Shown here in pieces: positions 1 through 7,541 of a DNA stretch of 64,000 nt (position 1 is its first letter; every line of letters starts with the position of its first letter). Source of the stretch: Comamonas testosteroni (GTDB lineage Bacteria > Pseudomonadota > Gammaproteobacteria > Burkholderiales > Burkholderiaceae_C). Made by a program: the position numbers and the translations under genes. The notes under the pieces are model-generated. The model was not told the origin of the DNA. It ran no database searches and was given only the letters and a program-made list of their open reading frames with translations. The stretch is from NCBI GenBank assembly GCA_008727115.1, contig CP044131.1:2108001-2172000 (forward strand), read 5' to 3'.

Positions 1-295
1 TGCCGCCACCGGCAATCGCGATATTGAGCCGGTCTGCGGCCTTGACCAGTGCATCCCGCGTCACCGCCAGTTGCTGCCAGGCATCTTGCGCATCCTGACA
101 GATGCCCGTTGAAATCTCGATCATGCTGGCAGTCACCTCAGGCACGATGGAGCCCGGCACTGCAGCGTTCTTCAGCAACGCCAGCATGTCGGGCGCATAA
201 GGTGTCATGTCATAGTCAGTGGTGCTGAGCAGCTGCAACTCCAGCTCCACTCCCAATGTCAGCGCCGCCGATGGCTGAAAGGCTTCAAGTGTCAT
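1..295 (-). CDS. ybdK: YbdK-type carboxylate-amine ligase (glutamate-cysteine ligase 2 family), 3' part outside window
   Basis: Only the first 98 codons lie in the window; the gene runs off its left edge. The product starts MTLEAFQPS and soon reads [15 protein letters not shown], the N-terminal signature of the YbdK branch of the glutamate-cysteine ligase superfamily, ATP-dependent enzymes that join a carboxylate to an amine. Family members have weak gamma-glutamylcysteine synthetase activity and the natural substrate is uncertain. The start ATG lies inside the 3' end of the upstream antiporter gene, an 11-nt overlap that suggests translational coupling. Family assignment is confident from the motif; function is inferred from the family. 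Confidence 0.85.
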   Translation of the reverse strand, partial: MTLEAFQPSAALTLGVELELQLLSTTDYDMTPYAPDMLALLKNAAVPGSIVPEVTASMIEISTGICQDAQDAWQQLAVTRDALVKAADRLNIAIAGGG

Positions 296-1553
296 GGCGC
301 TTCTCCCCTGCTTTCAATGCCGCTCGACCTATCCCTCTGTGGGCATCACCACAGCGCCACAGTGCGGTGGATGCCAGCAGCACGCCCAGCAACTCGCACA
401 CCACAATCATGGGCAGCGCGATGGCGGACAGTTTCTCGGCCACTTGCTGGCCGCTAGCCAAATCAAGGCCTTGCCACTGCACCGCCAAGCCCGACACCAT
501 CAACAACGCCAGACCCGACAGCGGCAGCTGCGTGCAAGCCACCGGCCATTGCCTGCGCCAGCCAATGCCTGTGCCATGACCGAGCATCAAAATCATCGTA
601 AATTTGGCTACAGCCCTTGCCAGTACTGCGCTGGCAACTATCGAAATCAGAGCAACAGAGAACGTCAGCTGCGACACCATGCTGGCGACCAGCACAAACA
701 TCAGCAGGTTGAGCATGGCGTTGGCCGACTGAAAAGCCGGTGGCCACAGCAGAGGCCGCGGACTGAGTTGACGCAGCAGCAGACCGGCGGCGATATAGGC
801 CAGAGCAGCTGACCCTCCCCATCTCGCAGCCAGAATCGACACGGCCGTCAAAGCTGCCAGCAGATAGAGCGCCGCAGAGTCGCTACGCGAAGACTGCCAG
901 CGCAGCACCGGCCATAGCGCAGCCGTCAACAAACCACCCCAAACCAGGCTCAGCAGCAAGGAATATGCCCAGTCCAGCAGGTGGGCTGCTGAAAATACCA
1001 GACCGCCCTCGGCGTCGGGCTTCATCATCAAGCTCAGGCTGAGCACTACCAGAAGTGACAACATGGCACTCAGTGTGGCCAGCAGCAGGCTGCGGTCAGT
1101 CACCGCGCCGCGTGCCTTCAAATCATGTGCAATGCGCAGCAGCACGGCGGGCGATGCCGCCATGGTCACGGCCCCCACCGCCAGAGACACGGCCCAGCTA
1201 CAGTCCAGCGCCAGCAGCACTCCTGTGGTCAACGTCAGTGCCAGCAGAGACTCCCCCAAGCTTTGCAGCAGCAACCAGGGCTGGCGCCGCAGCCAGGACA
1301 TCGACACCTGAGAGGCCGCCAGCAGCAAGCTGATACCTACAGCCAGCTCCAGCATCAGCGCCGTGCCACCCTGCAAAGGCCAGGGCAAATCGTCCCAACC
1401 CATGCTGCTGGTGAGCCAACCAGCGGCCAGCCCGACCACGGTATAGCCCAGCACACGCGGAAATCCCGAACTACGGTGAACCCAATGCCCAAGCAGTGCA
1501 GCCGCTGTCACCAGCAGACACCAGTTCAGAATGGTTTGCGATCCATGCAGCAT
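285..1553 (-). CDS. Kef-type (CPA2) cation:proton antiporter
   Basis: Very hydrophobic protein of 422 residues with about a dozen predicted membrane segments, e.g. [12 protein letters not shown] near the N terminus, a glycine-rich helix pattern typical of the monovalent cation:proton antiporter-2 family. These exchange K+ or Na+ for H+ across the inner membrane. No C-terminal TrkA-N/RCK domain is present, so any gating partner is elsewhere. A longer frame starts 14 codons upstream, but the ATG at 1553 has the good ribosome-binding site AGGAAAGG six bases upstream and begins with a normal hydrophobic N terminus. It overlaps ybdK by 11 nt and is probably cotranscribed with it. The transported ion cannot be read from the sequence. 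Confidence 0.75.
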   Translation of the reverse strand: MLHGSQTILNWCLLVTAAALLGHWVHRSSGFPRVLGYTVVGLAAGWLTSSMGWDDLPWPLQGGTALMLELAVGISLLLAASQVSMSWLRRQPWLLLQSLGESLLALTLTTGVLLALDCSWAVSLAVGAVTMAASPAVLLRIAHDLKARGAVTDRSLLLATLSAMLSLLVVLSLSLMMKPDAEGGLVFSAAHLLDWAYSLLLSLVWGGLLTAALWPVLRWQSSRSDSAALYLLAALTAVSILAARWGGSAALAYIAAGLLLRQLSPRPLLWPPAFQSANAMLNLLMFVLVASMVSQLTFSVALISIVASAVLARAVAKFTMILMLGHGTGIGWRRQWPVACTQLPLSGLALLMVSGLAVQWQGLDLASGQQVAEKLSAIALPMIVVCELLGVLLASTALWRCGDAHRGIGRAALKAGEKRHDT

Positions 1554-1904
1554 CCATGCCCTTTCCTGTCTCAATGCCAAGGCGCACTCACGCACGCCTC
1601 GAACTCGATTCAGTCAGCGTTGCAAGGGAGCGATCAGGCCATTCAGGATGGTCCTCTCAGGAAACAGACGGTAGCAAAAGCCCGGTCCCTGTCCCTGTCC
1701 ACGCAACACCAGCGAGAGCCGGCCTGAAGCCTGCTTAGCGCAGGCGGCCAACTACGATGTGCTGTGCAATGCCTCTGAGCCACAACCTCAGGCTGAGACT
1801 GAGTCGCATCCACACCAACCACTGAAGCCATGATAGTGGCATGCTGCAAAGCAGCAAATCTTGCTGTCAGCTTTGCTTTTATCCTGCACGAGGCAGCCAG
1901 GGCG
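1554..1904. other. intergenic stretch without a supported gene
   Basis: About 350 bases between the antiporter start and the 3' end of the DNA-metabolism gene. Frames exist on both strands but lack family motifs or plausible start contexts. A small inverted repeat (GCCTGC, 5-nt loop, GCAGGC) lies near 1728-1746 without a T run. The promoter of the antiporter/ybdK pair must lie here; no clear -35/-10 pair was seen. Confidence 0.5.
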
Positions 1905-2882
1905 CTACTCAGGGGCCAACATGCGCTGGGTGCGCCCGCGTGCACCAGCAATCAGTTCACTGATCAGCGCAGCTTCCGGCAGGTTTTTCCAGTATTTGCG
2001 TGGCATCTCGCGCTGCATGGCATGCTCTTTCAGGCGCGCCGGATTAAAGGTGGCACGGTAATAGCTGAGCCACAGTTGCTCCCCCTCGTCCGGCCCTGGT
2101 GCCTGGTCGGCCGTGCAGCCCGCAGCCATCTGCAGCTGCTCCAGATCCCAGAACACGCTGCAGTGTGGCGTCAAAATGGCCCAGCGCATATTGGGAAAGC
2201 GCCGCCGGAAAAAGCCAGAGGCTGCACGCAGCACATGGTGCTCGGGTTCGAACCAGGCAATTTGCATATCGACTTGCAGATCGACTTGCAGATCGACTTG
2301 TGTATCGGTTTGCATATCAATTGGAATATCACGCGCTTGCCCGACCTGCCCTGCATCGCCCAGCTGAAGCGGCCTGAAACGCACAAAGGCATGCATTTTG
2401 TGAATCTCGCGCCCCACAGCCTTGGCCAAGCGTTCAATTTCACGCCAGTCGCTATCCAGCGCATCATGGCGAAGCATGGCCTGAGCCTGCAATCTGTACA
2501 GCCAGCGGTAACACAGCGCAAACCGCCCTTCGCGCTCATGACAGCAGGCCAGCCGCAAGGTGGACAGCTGCGTGCGCCCCAAGCGCAGCGCTGCCGTAGG
2601 TGGCAGGGGTATCTGATCGAGTTCATCAGGCGTCAACGCCCTGCCCGCCACGCTGCCAGCGCCATCAGAGGCAAACAAATCCTGCGCCTGCATTTGCCGC
2701 GACCAGGGCGCACACCAGCGCCAACGCACGGCATGGGGCTGAACGCCCAAAGCCAGCAACACGCGCGCCGCTTGCCTAAAACCGTCGAAATCGTCGGGCT
2801 GGGCCAGCTCAATCACCAGAAAGTCGGTTCCGTCAGACTGCGCGCGTGAGTGCGAGTGCGAGTGCGAAGCCAAACCAGTCAT
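1905..2882 (-). CDS. putative DNA metabolism protein (TIGR03915/DUF4130 type), partner of the radical SAM protein
   Basis: 325-residue protein that starts three bases after the stop of the radical SAM gene, so the two form an operon. It matches the family annotated as SAM_7-linked probable DNA metabolism protein, which is encoded next to this radical SAM protein and in many genomes fused or linked to a uracil-DNA glycosylase-like domain. Biochemical function is unknown. A near-C-terminal segment reads RWAILTPHCSVFWD. Two low-complexity stretches stand out: SHSHSHSR at residues 7-14 from a 6-nt tandem repeat, and a VDLQ/TDTQ repeat around residues 192-205 encoded by a 12-nt tandem repeat (about 2268-2318). 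The start at 2882 is favoured by its tight coupling to the upstream stop. Confidence 0.75.
   Translation of the reverse strand: MTGLASHSHSHSRAQSDGTDFLVIELAQPDDFDGFRQAARVLLALGVQPHAVRWRWCAPWSRQMQAQDLFASDGAGSVAGRALTPDELDQIPLPPTAALRLGRTQLSTLRLACCHEREGRFALCYRWLYRLQAQAMLRHDALDSDWREIERLAKAVGREIHKMHAFVRFRPLQLGDAGQVGQARDIPIDMQTDTQVDLQVDLQVDMQIAWFEPEHHVLRAASGFFRRRFPNMRWAILTPHCSVFWDLEQLQMAAGCTADQAPGPDEGEQLWLSYYRATFNPARLKEHAMQREMPRKYWKNLPEAALISELIAGARGRTQRMLAPE
2268..2320. repeat. 12-nt in-frame tandem repeat inside the DNA-metabolism gene
   Basis: Units of the form CTTGCAGATCGA occur four to five times in a row, first exactly and then with drift (CTTGTGTATCGG, TTTGCATATCAA). On the coding strand each unit gives a four-residue step such as VDLQ or VDMQ. 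Unit length is a multiple of three, so gain or loss of a unit keeps the frame. Confidence 0.8.
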
Positions 2883-2885
2883 GAC

Positions 2886-4238
2886 TCACACCCCATCGAA
2901 CAATGAGAGTTGAGTCGGTTTCGTGCCCAAGCCCATATCCGGCAAGCACATACCGCTATGCTTTTTTTGAACCACCCCATCGCTCATGCGTTGCAGCAGT
3001 TGCTGACGCAGCAACGGACTTTCCAGCTCCGCGCTGCGCGGATGGTAGTCAGCCAGCTCCACAAAGGCCAGCACCTTGGCCGTGGCAATACGCAGTTGCT
3101 GCAAATCCGCCAGCCGCAGACTGCGCACGCGGCGCGACATCAATAGCCGCTGCACGCTGCGCACTCCTAGGCCGGGCACGCGCAAGAGCCACTCCTTGGG
3201 CGCGCGATTGAGGTTGACCGGGAAGTGCTGACGATGCGCCAAAGCCCAGGCCAGCTTGGGGTCCACCTCCAAATCAAGCATGCCGCCGCTGTCCGGCAAG
3301 ACGATTTCCTGGTGTGCAAAGCCATAAAAGCGCATGAGCCAGTCGGCCTGGTACAGCCGGTGCTCGCGCAGCAGCGGCGGGGCCTGCAGGGGCAAGTCGG
3401 ACGATGCATCGGGGATGGGGCTGAACGCCGAGTAGTACACGCGCCGCAAGCGCGGGCCTTGGTAGAGGTCGCTGCTGGTGCACAAAATAGCCGCATCGCT
3501 CGCGCCATCGGCCCCCACAATCATCTGCGTGCTCTGTCCGCCCGGTGCATAGCGCGGCGGTTTGGCGCGGCGCACGCGCTGCTTGGGCAGGGAAACCACG
3601 GCATGCGCGGCCTGTTCCTGTCTCTCTTGCCGGGCTGTCGCTATATGCCGGGCCACATCACCCATGGCGGACTGAATTTGCGCCGCATTTTTCTCGGGTG
3701 CCAATTGACTCAGGCCTTGCTGGGTGGGCAGCTCGATATTGATGCTGAGCCGGTCGGCATAGCGGCCCGCCAGCTCCAGCAACTCCGGCGCGGCGTCAGG
3801 AATCGTCTTGAGATGGATATAGCCACGAAAGTCATGGTCTTCGCGCAGGCTGCGGGCCACCTCCACCAGTTGTTCCATCGTGTAGTCGCTGGACTGGATG
3901 ATGCCGCTGGACAGAAACAGGCCTTCTATGCAGTTGCGGCGATAAAAGTCCAGCGTCAGCTTCACCACCTCAGTTGCCGTGAAGCGCGCGCGCTGCACGT
4001 TCGAGCTTTTGCGGTTGATGCAATAGCGGCAGTCGTAGATGCAGAAGTTGGTCAGCAGTATCTTGAGCAGCGAGATGCAGCGTCCGTCCGGCGCATAGCT
4101 GTGACAAATGCCCATGCCCTCGGATGAGCCCATGCCTTTGCCACCGATGGAGTTGCGCCCCTTGACGCCACTGGAAGCACAGCTGGCGTCGTACTTGGCG
4201 GCATCGGCAAGGATGCTGAGTTTGGCAATAAGTTGCAT
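2886..4238 (-). CDS. putative DNA modification/repair radical SAM protein (TIGR03916 type)
   Basis: 450-residue radical SAM enzyme. The cluster motif CIYDCRYC (CX3CX2C, cysteines 66, 70 and 73) binds the [4Fe-4S] cluster that cleaves S-adenosylmethionine. A further conserved patch, GICHSYAPDGRC, precedes it. Near residues 345-380 the sequence LLRVPGLGVRSVQRLL forms a helix-hairpin-helix, a non-specific DNA-binding element, which fits a role on DNA. The family is described as a putative DNA modification or repair radical SAM protein linked to a UDG-like partner; the reaction is unknown. It is the first gene of a two-gene operon whose promoter region carries a LexA box 40 bases upstream of the start, so induction by DNA damage is likely. 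Confidence 0.85.
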   Translation of the reverse strand: MQLIAKLSILADAAKYDASCASSGVKGRNSIGGKGMGSSEGMGICHSYAPDGRCISLLKILLTNFCIYDCRYCINRKSSNVQRARFTATEVVKLTLDFYRRNCIEGLFLSSGIIQSSDYTMEQLVEVARSLREDHDFRGYIHLKTIPDAAPELLELAGRYADRLSINIELPTQQGLSQLAPEKNAAQIQSAMGDVARHIATARQERQEQAAHAVVSLPKQRVRRAKPPRYAPGGQSTQMIVGADGASDAAILCTSSDLYQGPRLRRVYYSAFSPIPDASSDLPLQAPPLLREHRLYQADWLMRFYGFAHQEIVLPDSGGMLDLEVDPKLAWALAHRQHFPVNLNRAPKEWLLRVPGLGVRSVQRLLMSRRVRSLRLADLQQLRIATAKVLAFVELADYHPRSAELESPLLRQQLLQRMSDGVVQKKHSGMCLPDMGLGTKPTQLSLFDGV

Positions 4239-4277
4239 AGAAGCGGCGGATGCTTTGCCTGAGCAAAATCATTGATG

Positions 4278-4295
4278 ACTGTTTATTTATACAGT
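4278..4295. promoter_or_regulatory. LexA (SOS) box upstream of the radical SAM operon
   Basis: The sequence ACTGTTTATTTATACAGT fits the CTGT-N8-ACAG SOS consensus with an AT-only centre. It sits 40 bases upstream of the radical SAM start and overlaps where the minus-strand promoter should be, the position expected for repression by LexA. The divergent VOC gene starts about 160 bases away and is a less likely target. Confidence 0.8.
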
Positions 4296-4454
4296 ATTTT
4301 AGACTTTCCACGAAAAACCACATCGCGCCTATTCCTCAATCGTCTTGGCGGCACAGATAAGGCAGAACAGAAAAGCCTGCATTGCCAGCGCACCCACCTC
4401 TGACAATCATGGCGATTTATCATTGCAGCCCTTTCCCACTGCGCGAAGCCTGCT

Positions 4455-5096
4455 ATGTTTTTTGGAATCAGCCATCTGATCGTGCCCGTGACCGCACTGG
4501 ACGCAAGTGCCGCCTTGTGGGGAGATGTCATGGGCTTTACCGCAGTGCAGCGCGGCGACGGCTTTGTGGACATGGATACCGGCAGCGCCACATTGCGCCT
4601 GCTGCAAGTGCAAAAGGTGGAGTCGTCCGTCTCGCTGCGCCTGCAGGTCAGCGACGTGACGGCGGCTTATGGCGCGCTACTGGCAGCCGGAGCCGCTTCG
4701 CGCTACGCCCCCATGAAAACGCCACAACTGGAAGAAATGGCCTGTGTAAGCGATGCCGACGGCCATGCCATCGTGCTGTGGCGCGCCCTCAGTGAAGATG
4801 AGTGGGGCTTTGTCCCCGAGCTGCCCAAGCAGGGCGAATGGCTGCCGGATGCCGAAGACCTGCTCAAGCGCCTGCTGGCCCATGTGCCCGCGCTGTTTCG
4901 CATGCTGGCGCGGCGCAAGACCACACGCGTCATCGAGCAACTGGCCGCCGAGGCCCACAGCCCCGTCACACAGGAATGGGTCATCAAAGGCTATATCACT
5001 GCCTCGGCCAAGATCACGCGTTTTCGCCTGGTAGAGCCGCTGCGTGCGGAAGGCATCAACCCGGACGACTACCGCGCCGAGTTCGAGTACGAATAA
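4455..5096 (+). CDS. VOC (glyoxalase-like) domain protein with C-terminal PCP_red-like domain
   Basis: 213 residues in two parts. Residues 1-107 are a vicinal oxygen chelate half-barrel module (MFFGISHLIVPVTALDASAA; VSDADGHAIVLWR), the fold of glyoxalases, dioxygenases and antibiotic-binding proteins. Residues about 125-190 (DAEDLLKRLL through TRVIEQLAAEAHSPVTQEW) resemble the small PCP_red domain of light-independent protochlorophyllide reductase and of many stand-alone bacterial proteins. The combination is unusual and no substrate can be assigned. The start has a weak GAAG ribosome-binding site. It is divergent from the SOS-boxed operon and followed by an intergenic repeat. Confidence 0.6.
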   Translation: MFFGISHLIVPVTALDASAALWGDVMGFTAVQRGDGFVDMDTGSATLRLLQVQKVESSVSLRLQVSDVTAAYGALLAAGAASRYAPMKTPQLEEMACVSDADGHAIVLWRALSEDEWGFVPELPKQGEWLPDAEDLLKRLLAHVPALFRMLARRKTTRVIEQLAAEAHSPVTQEWVIKGYITASAKITRFRLVEPLRAEGINPDDYRAEFEYE

Positions 5097-5203
5097 GAGA
5101 GAGGGCCAGAGGCAGGCTCTGCCCAGGCTGTTCAGAAATGCGTCTGAGCACTCTCAACCCCATGACAAGCGCATGCCACCCTCGCCTTCCTCAAAATAAG
5201 TAC

Positions 5204-5244
5204 AAAAGCAGCCCTCAGCCCTTATGGGACATGCGCTGAAAGCT
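5204..5244 (+). repeat. dispersed intergenic repeat, family A
   Basis: Carries the family A core (GCGC, a few variable bases, then AGCTATCAAAA) preceded by a CAGCCCTTATG segment also found at 22650. It lies between the VOC gene and yjdM. Confidence 0.7.
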
Positions 5245-5364
5245 ATCAAAATATTGAAAAAGGTGCATGTTGATGCCGCTGCAACGCCAGGCTCAAACCG
5301 CACCCCGGCCTGCCACTAATGCGTACAGGCTACCCTTGTCGTTTTTTTGAATGAAAGCGACGCC

Positions 5365-5721
5365 TTGAGCCCTACCACTTTGCCCTCCTGCCCCCAGTGC
5401 GGCCTGGACAACACCTACCCCGATGGCGAACTGCTGATCTGCCCCGATTGCGCCCATGAATGGTCTGCCCACGCCAATACCGCTGATGACGAAGAGAGCA
5501 ACCAGCGCACCATCAAAGATGCCAACGGCACACCACTGACCGACGGCGACAGCGTGCTGCTGGTCAAGGACCTGAAGGTCAAGGGCTCTTCGACCGTGAT
5601 CAAGAAAGGCACCAAGATCAAGGGCATACGCCTGCTGTATGACAACGGCGACCACGACGTGGACTGCAAGACCGATCAAGGCCCCTTCATCCTCAAATCC
5701 GAGTTCTTGAAGAAGGCTTGA
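5365..5721 (+). CDS. yjdM: YjdM/PhnA family zinc-ribbon protein
   Basis: About 118 residues: an N-terminal zinc ribbon (CPQCG then CPDCAHEW) followed by the conserved PhnA core DGDSVLLVKDLKVKGSS and a C terminus ending LKSEFLKKA, as in E. coli YjdM. The protein was once linked to alkylphosphonate use, but its function is not settled. No ATG is available in frame. TTG codons occur at 5347 and 5365; the latter has GAAAG seven bases upstream and gives MSPTTLPSCPQCG, the length of the E. coli protein, so it is preferred. Confidence 0.85.
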   Translation: MSPTTLPSCPQCGLDNTYPDGELLICPDCAHEWSAHANTADDEESNQRTIKDANGTPLTDGDSVLLVKDLKVKGSSTVIKKGTKIKGIRLLYDNGDHDVDCKTDQGPFILKSEFLKKA

Positions 5722-6234
5722 GCGCAGCCTCTTCTGCCAAGCCCTGCTTCGTCCTGCTTCAGTCGGTGCAAGACCGTGCAGTGGGAAGCAAGGCTTTCAA
5801 TATTTCCCGATCAGGAAATATTCTGCTGTTTCACTGCAAACACAGAGAGATATTTACCGATCGGGAAATTAATCAACAAACTGACTCTGCCATCCACGCC
5901 AAAAGATCAAGGCGAAATAGGTGCCAGCGCTTATCCATCAATCACTGGCAGCTATCAAAAGTATTCTTTGCGCTTGCTTCCTAACTCACCCAACTGCCGC
6001 TACTGGCTTGCCCCGGCAGCACCGTGTTTTCCGGTCGCGAGGCGCAAGCGCCTTCGCTTATCGGGGCCTCCGCCCAGTCAAACGAACTCAAGCCGCATTC
6101 AGAGGTTGGGAGAAGTCGGAGCTATGGTTTGACATAGCTGCCTCTATCCACCGCTTTTTTTGAGAAAAAGCTGAAATCAGTCAAATCAAAATATCAATCA
6201 AATCAAGCTCAATCGCATGAGAGGCAAGCACGGC
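5722..6234. other. gene-poor scar left of the IS element
   Basis: About 510 bases with no coding frame showing family motifs. It contains two palindromes 50 bases apart, a family A repeat near 5949-5978 (AGCTATCAAAA with GCGCTTGC on the right) and AT-richer sequence near the IS. It may be the remains of a lost gene and its promoter. Confidence 0.5.
5801..5870. promoter_or_regulatory. pair of operator-like palindromes
   Basis: TATTTCCCGATCAGGAAATA at 5801-5820 and TATTTACCGATCGGGAAATT at 5851-5870 are two imperfect copies of one 20-bp palindrome centred on CGATCG/CGATCA. Their centres are exactly 50 bp apart, close to five helical turns. Such twin sites are typical of autoregulated repressors, including XRE/HipB-type antitoxins, but no such gene follows. 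The assignment to a regulator is inference. Confidence 0.5.
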
Positions 6235-7350
6235 GGATTCAAATGTGAAGTGCAACACCTGCAACCGTTAAGGTCAGCAGATGTCAGCAAGTCGTTCGTC
6301 CTATCGCCAACTTCAACCAGAAGACAGAGTCACCATAGCCAGTTTGCTGCTGCAGCGTCATAGCGTACGCAGCATTGCGCGTTTGCTAGGGCGCAGTGCC
6401 AGCACCGTCAGCCGTGAGATTGCTCGCAACTCAGTATCCAGCGATGGATATGCCAGCAGGCAAGCGCAACAGCAGTGGCTTTACAGAAGACGCAGCACAA
6501 GATCTGATCCCAAGCTTCATTCACAAGGGATCTTGTGGTTCTTGGTATTGCATTTCTTGCGTTTGCGTTGGTCACCAGAGCAAATTGCGCTGACACTTGC
6601 ACGCCTGTACCCCAAAGGCCATGAGCTACGCGTGTCGCACGAAACCATCTACAACTGCATCTATGCCCAGCCCGTGGGTGAGTTGCGCAAGGAATTGATT
6701 GCCACTTTGCGCCATGCTCACAACAAACGGCTGCCCCGTAGCAAAGGACAGGATCGTCGTGGACAGATCCCAGACATGCTCAGCATCCACGTACGTCCGC
6801 CTGAAGTTGAGGATCGGCAGTTCCCAGGGCATTGGGAAGGTGACCTCATCAAGGGTGCTGGCAATGCAAGTGCCGTAGGCACCTTGGTCGAGCGCACCAG
6901 CCGACTGCTCATGCTGGTCAAGTTGCCTGCGTTCAAACCAGCCAGTGCAGCCAATGTCATGCAAGCCTTTACAGATAAGCTGCTGGGCATTGCGCAGCCC
7001 ATGCGCCAAAGCATGACGTACGACCAGGGCAAGGAGATGGCGCTACACAAGCAATTGACCGCCAACACGGGCGTGGCGGTGTACTTCTGTGACCCACACA
7101 GCCCGTGGCAGCGTGGCTCCAACGAGAACATGAATGGCTTGGTGCGCCAGTACCTGCCCAAAGGCATGGATCTGAGCATCTACAGCCAAGAGCAACTCGA
7201 TGCGATTGCTGATGAAATCAACAACCGCCCTCGCAAGGGCCTTGGGGTACGATCACCGCTGTCGGTTTATCGAGAGCTACTGATCAACTCTCCCCAGCAC
7301 TCCACCCTCATCCATTGAATTCAAGGGTGTTGCACTTCACATTTGAATCC
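6235..7350 (+). mobile_element. IS30-family insertion sequence, apparently complete
   Basis: A 1116-bp element bounded by perfect 25-bp inverted repeats (outer end GGATTCAAATGTGAAG; 6235-6259 and 7326-7350). It encloses one transposase gene covering 93% of its length. The bases GC flank both ends, consistent with the 2-bp target duplication of IS30 elements, although symmetry of the flanking GGC/GCC makes the exact end uncertain by up to three bases. The transposase is intact, so the element may be active. Confidence 0.85.
6281..7318 (+). CDS. IS30-family transposase
   Basis: 345 residues. The N terminus holds the IS30 helix-turn-helix (VRSIARLLGRSASTVSREI, about residues 28-46), which recognises the terminal repeats. 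The DDE catalytic core shows WEGDLIKG (first Asp), TYDQGKEM (second Asp) and HSPWQRGSNENMNGLVRQY with the catalytic Glu, all in the usual IS30 spacing. Full length for the family and uninterrupted. It catalyses cut-out and insertion of the surrounding element. The gene starts at an ATG 21 bases inside the left repeat. Confidence 0.93.
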   Translation: MSASRSSYRQLQPEDRVTIASLLLQRHSVRSIARLLGRSASTVSREIARNSVSSDGYASRQAQQQWLYRRRSTRSDPKLHSQGILWFLVLHFLRLRWSPEQIALTLARLYPKGHELRVSHETIYNCIYAQPVGELRKELIATLRHAHNKRLPRSKGQDRRGQIPDMLSIHVRPPEVEDRQFPGHWEGDLIKGAGNASAVGTLVERTSRLLMLVKLPAFKPASAANVMQAFTDKLLGIAQPMRQSMTYDQGKEMALHKQLTANTGVAVYFCDPHSPWQRGSNENMNGLVRQYLPKGMDLSIYSQEQLDAIADEINNRPRKGLGVRSPLSVYRELLINSPQHSTLIH

Positions 7351-7355
7351 GCCAG

Positions 7356-7466
7356 TCAACAAGAGATGTTCCTGAAAAATACCTTCTCTGGAATGAAGAA
7401 TCCTTAATTGCAAGATCAAAGGAAATATCTGAATGGGCTATCAATCGTTGGCCTATTGAAATTTAA
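7356..7466 (+). pseudogene. 3' remnant of a gene resembling DUF262/DUF1524 (GmrSD-type) HNH proteins
   Basis: Directly after the IS right end an open frame of 36 codons ends at TAA 7464-7466. It reads RDVPEKYLLWNEES and then IARSKEISEWAINRWP, which matches the way DUF1524-type HNH nucleases end (a Trp, a Glu-Ser-Ile, an Arg, then a Trp-Pro). AT-rich codon use differs from neighbouring genes. The left flank of the IS does not continue the same protein, so the rest of the gene is gone and not merely split. Assignment is tentative because only the tail is visible. Confidence 0.4.
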
Positions 7467-7477
7467 TTATTTCGCTT

Positions 7478-7512
7478 AAAAACAAAGGCAGCCCGAAGGC
7501 TGCCTTTGTTTT
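7478..7512. terminator. bidirectional rho-independent terminator
   Basis: AAACAAAGGCAGCC and GGCTGCCTTTGTTT form a 14-bp stem with a CGAA loop, flanked by A and T runs. It ends the pdh operon (minus strand) and anything coming from the IS side. Confidence 0.9.
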
Positions 7513-7541
7513 GAACAGGCCCGAAGACCTGATCTTCACGC

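Noticed and set aside
5776-6132. A 118-codon frame over the twin palindromes
   Set aside because: It would translate operator-like palindromes and a dispersed repeat; no motif or ribosome-binding site.
6175-6234. Left flank of the IS as the front part of the nuclease gene
   Set aside because: Joined across the IS it gives only about 20 low-complexity Asn/Gln/Ile-rich codons after a stop, not a DUF262-type sequence.
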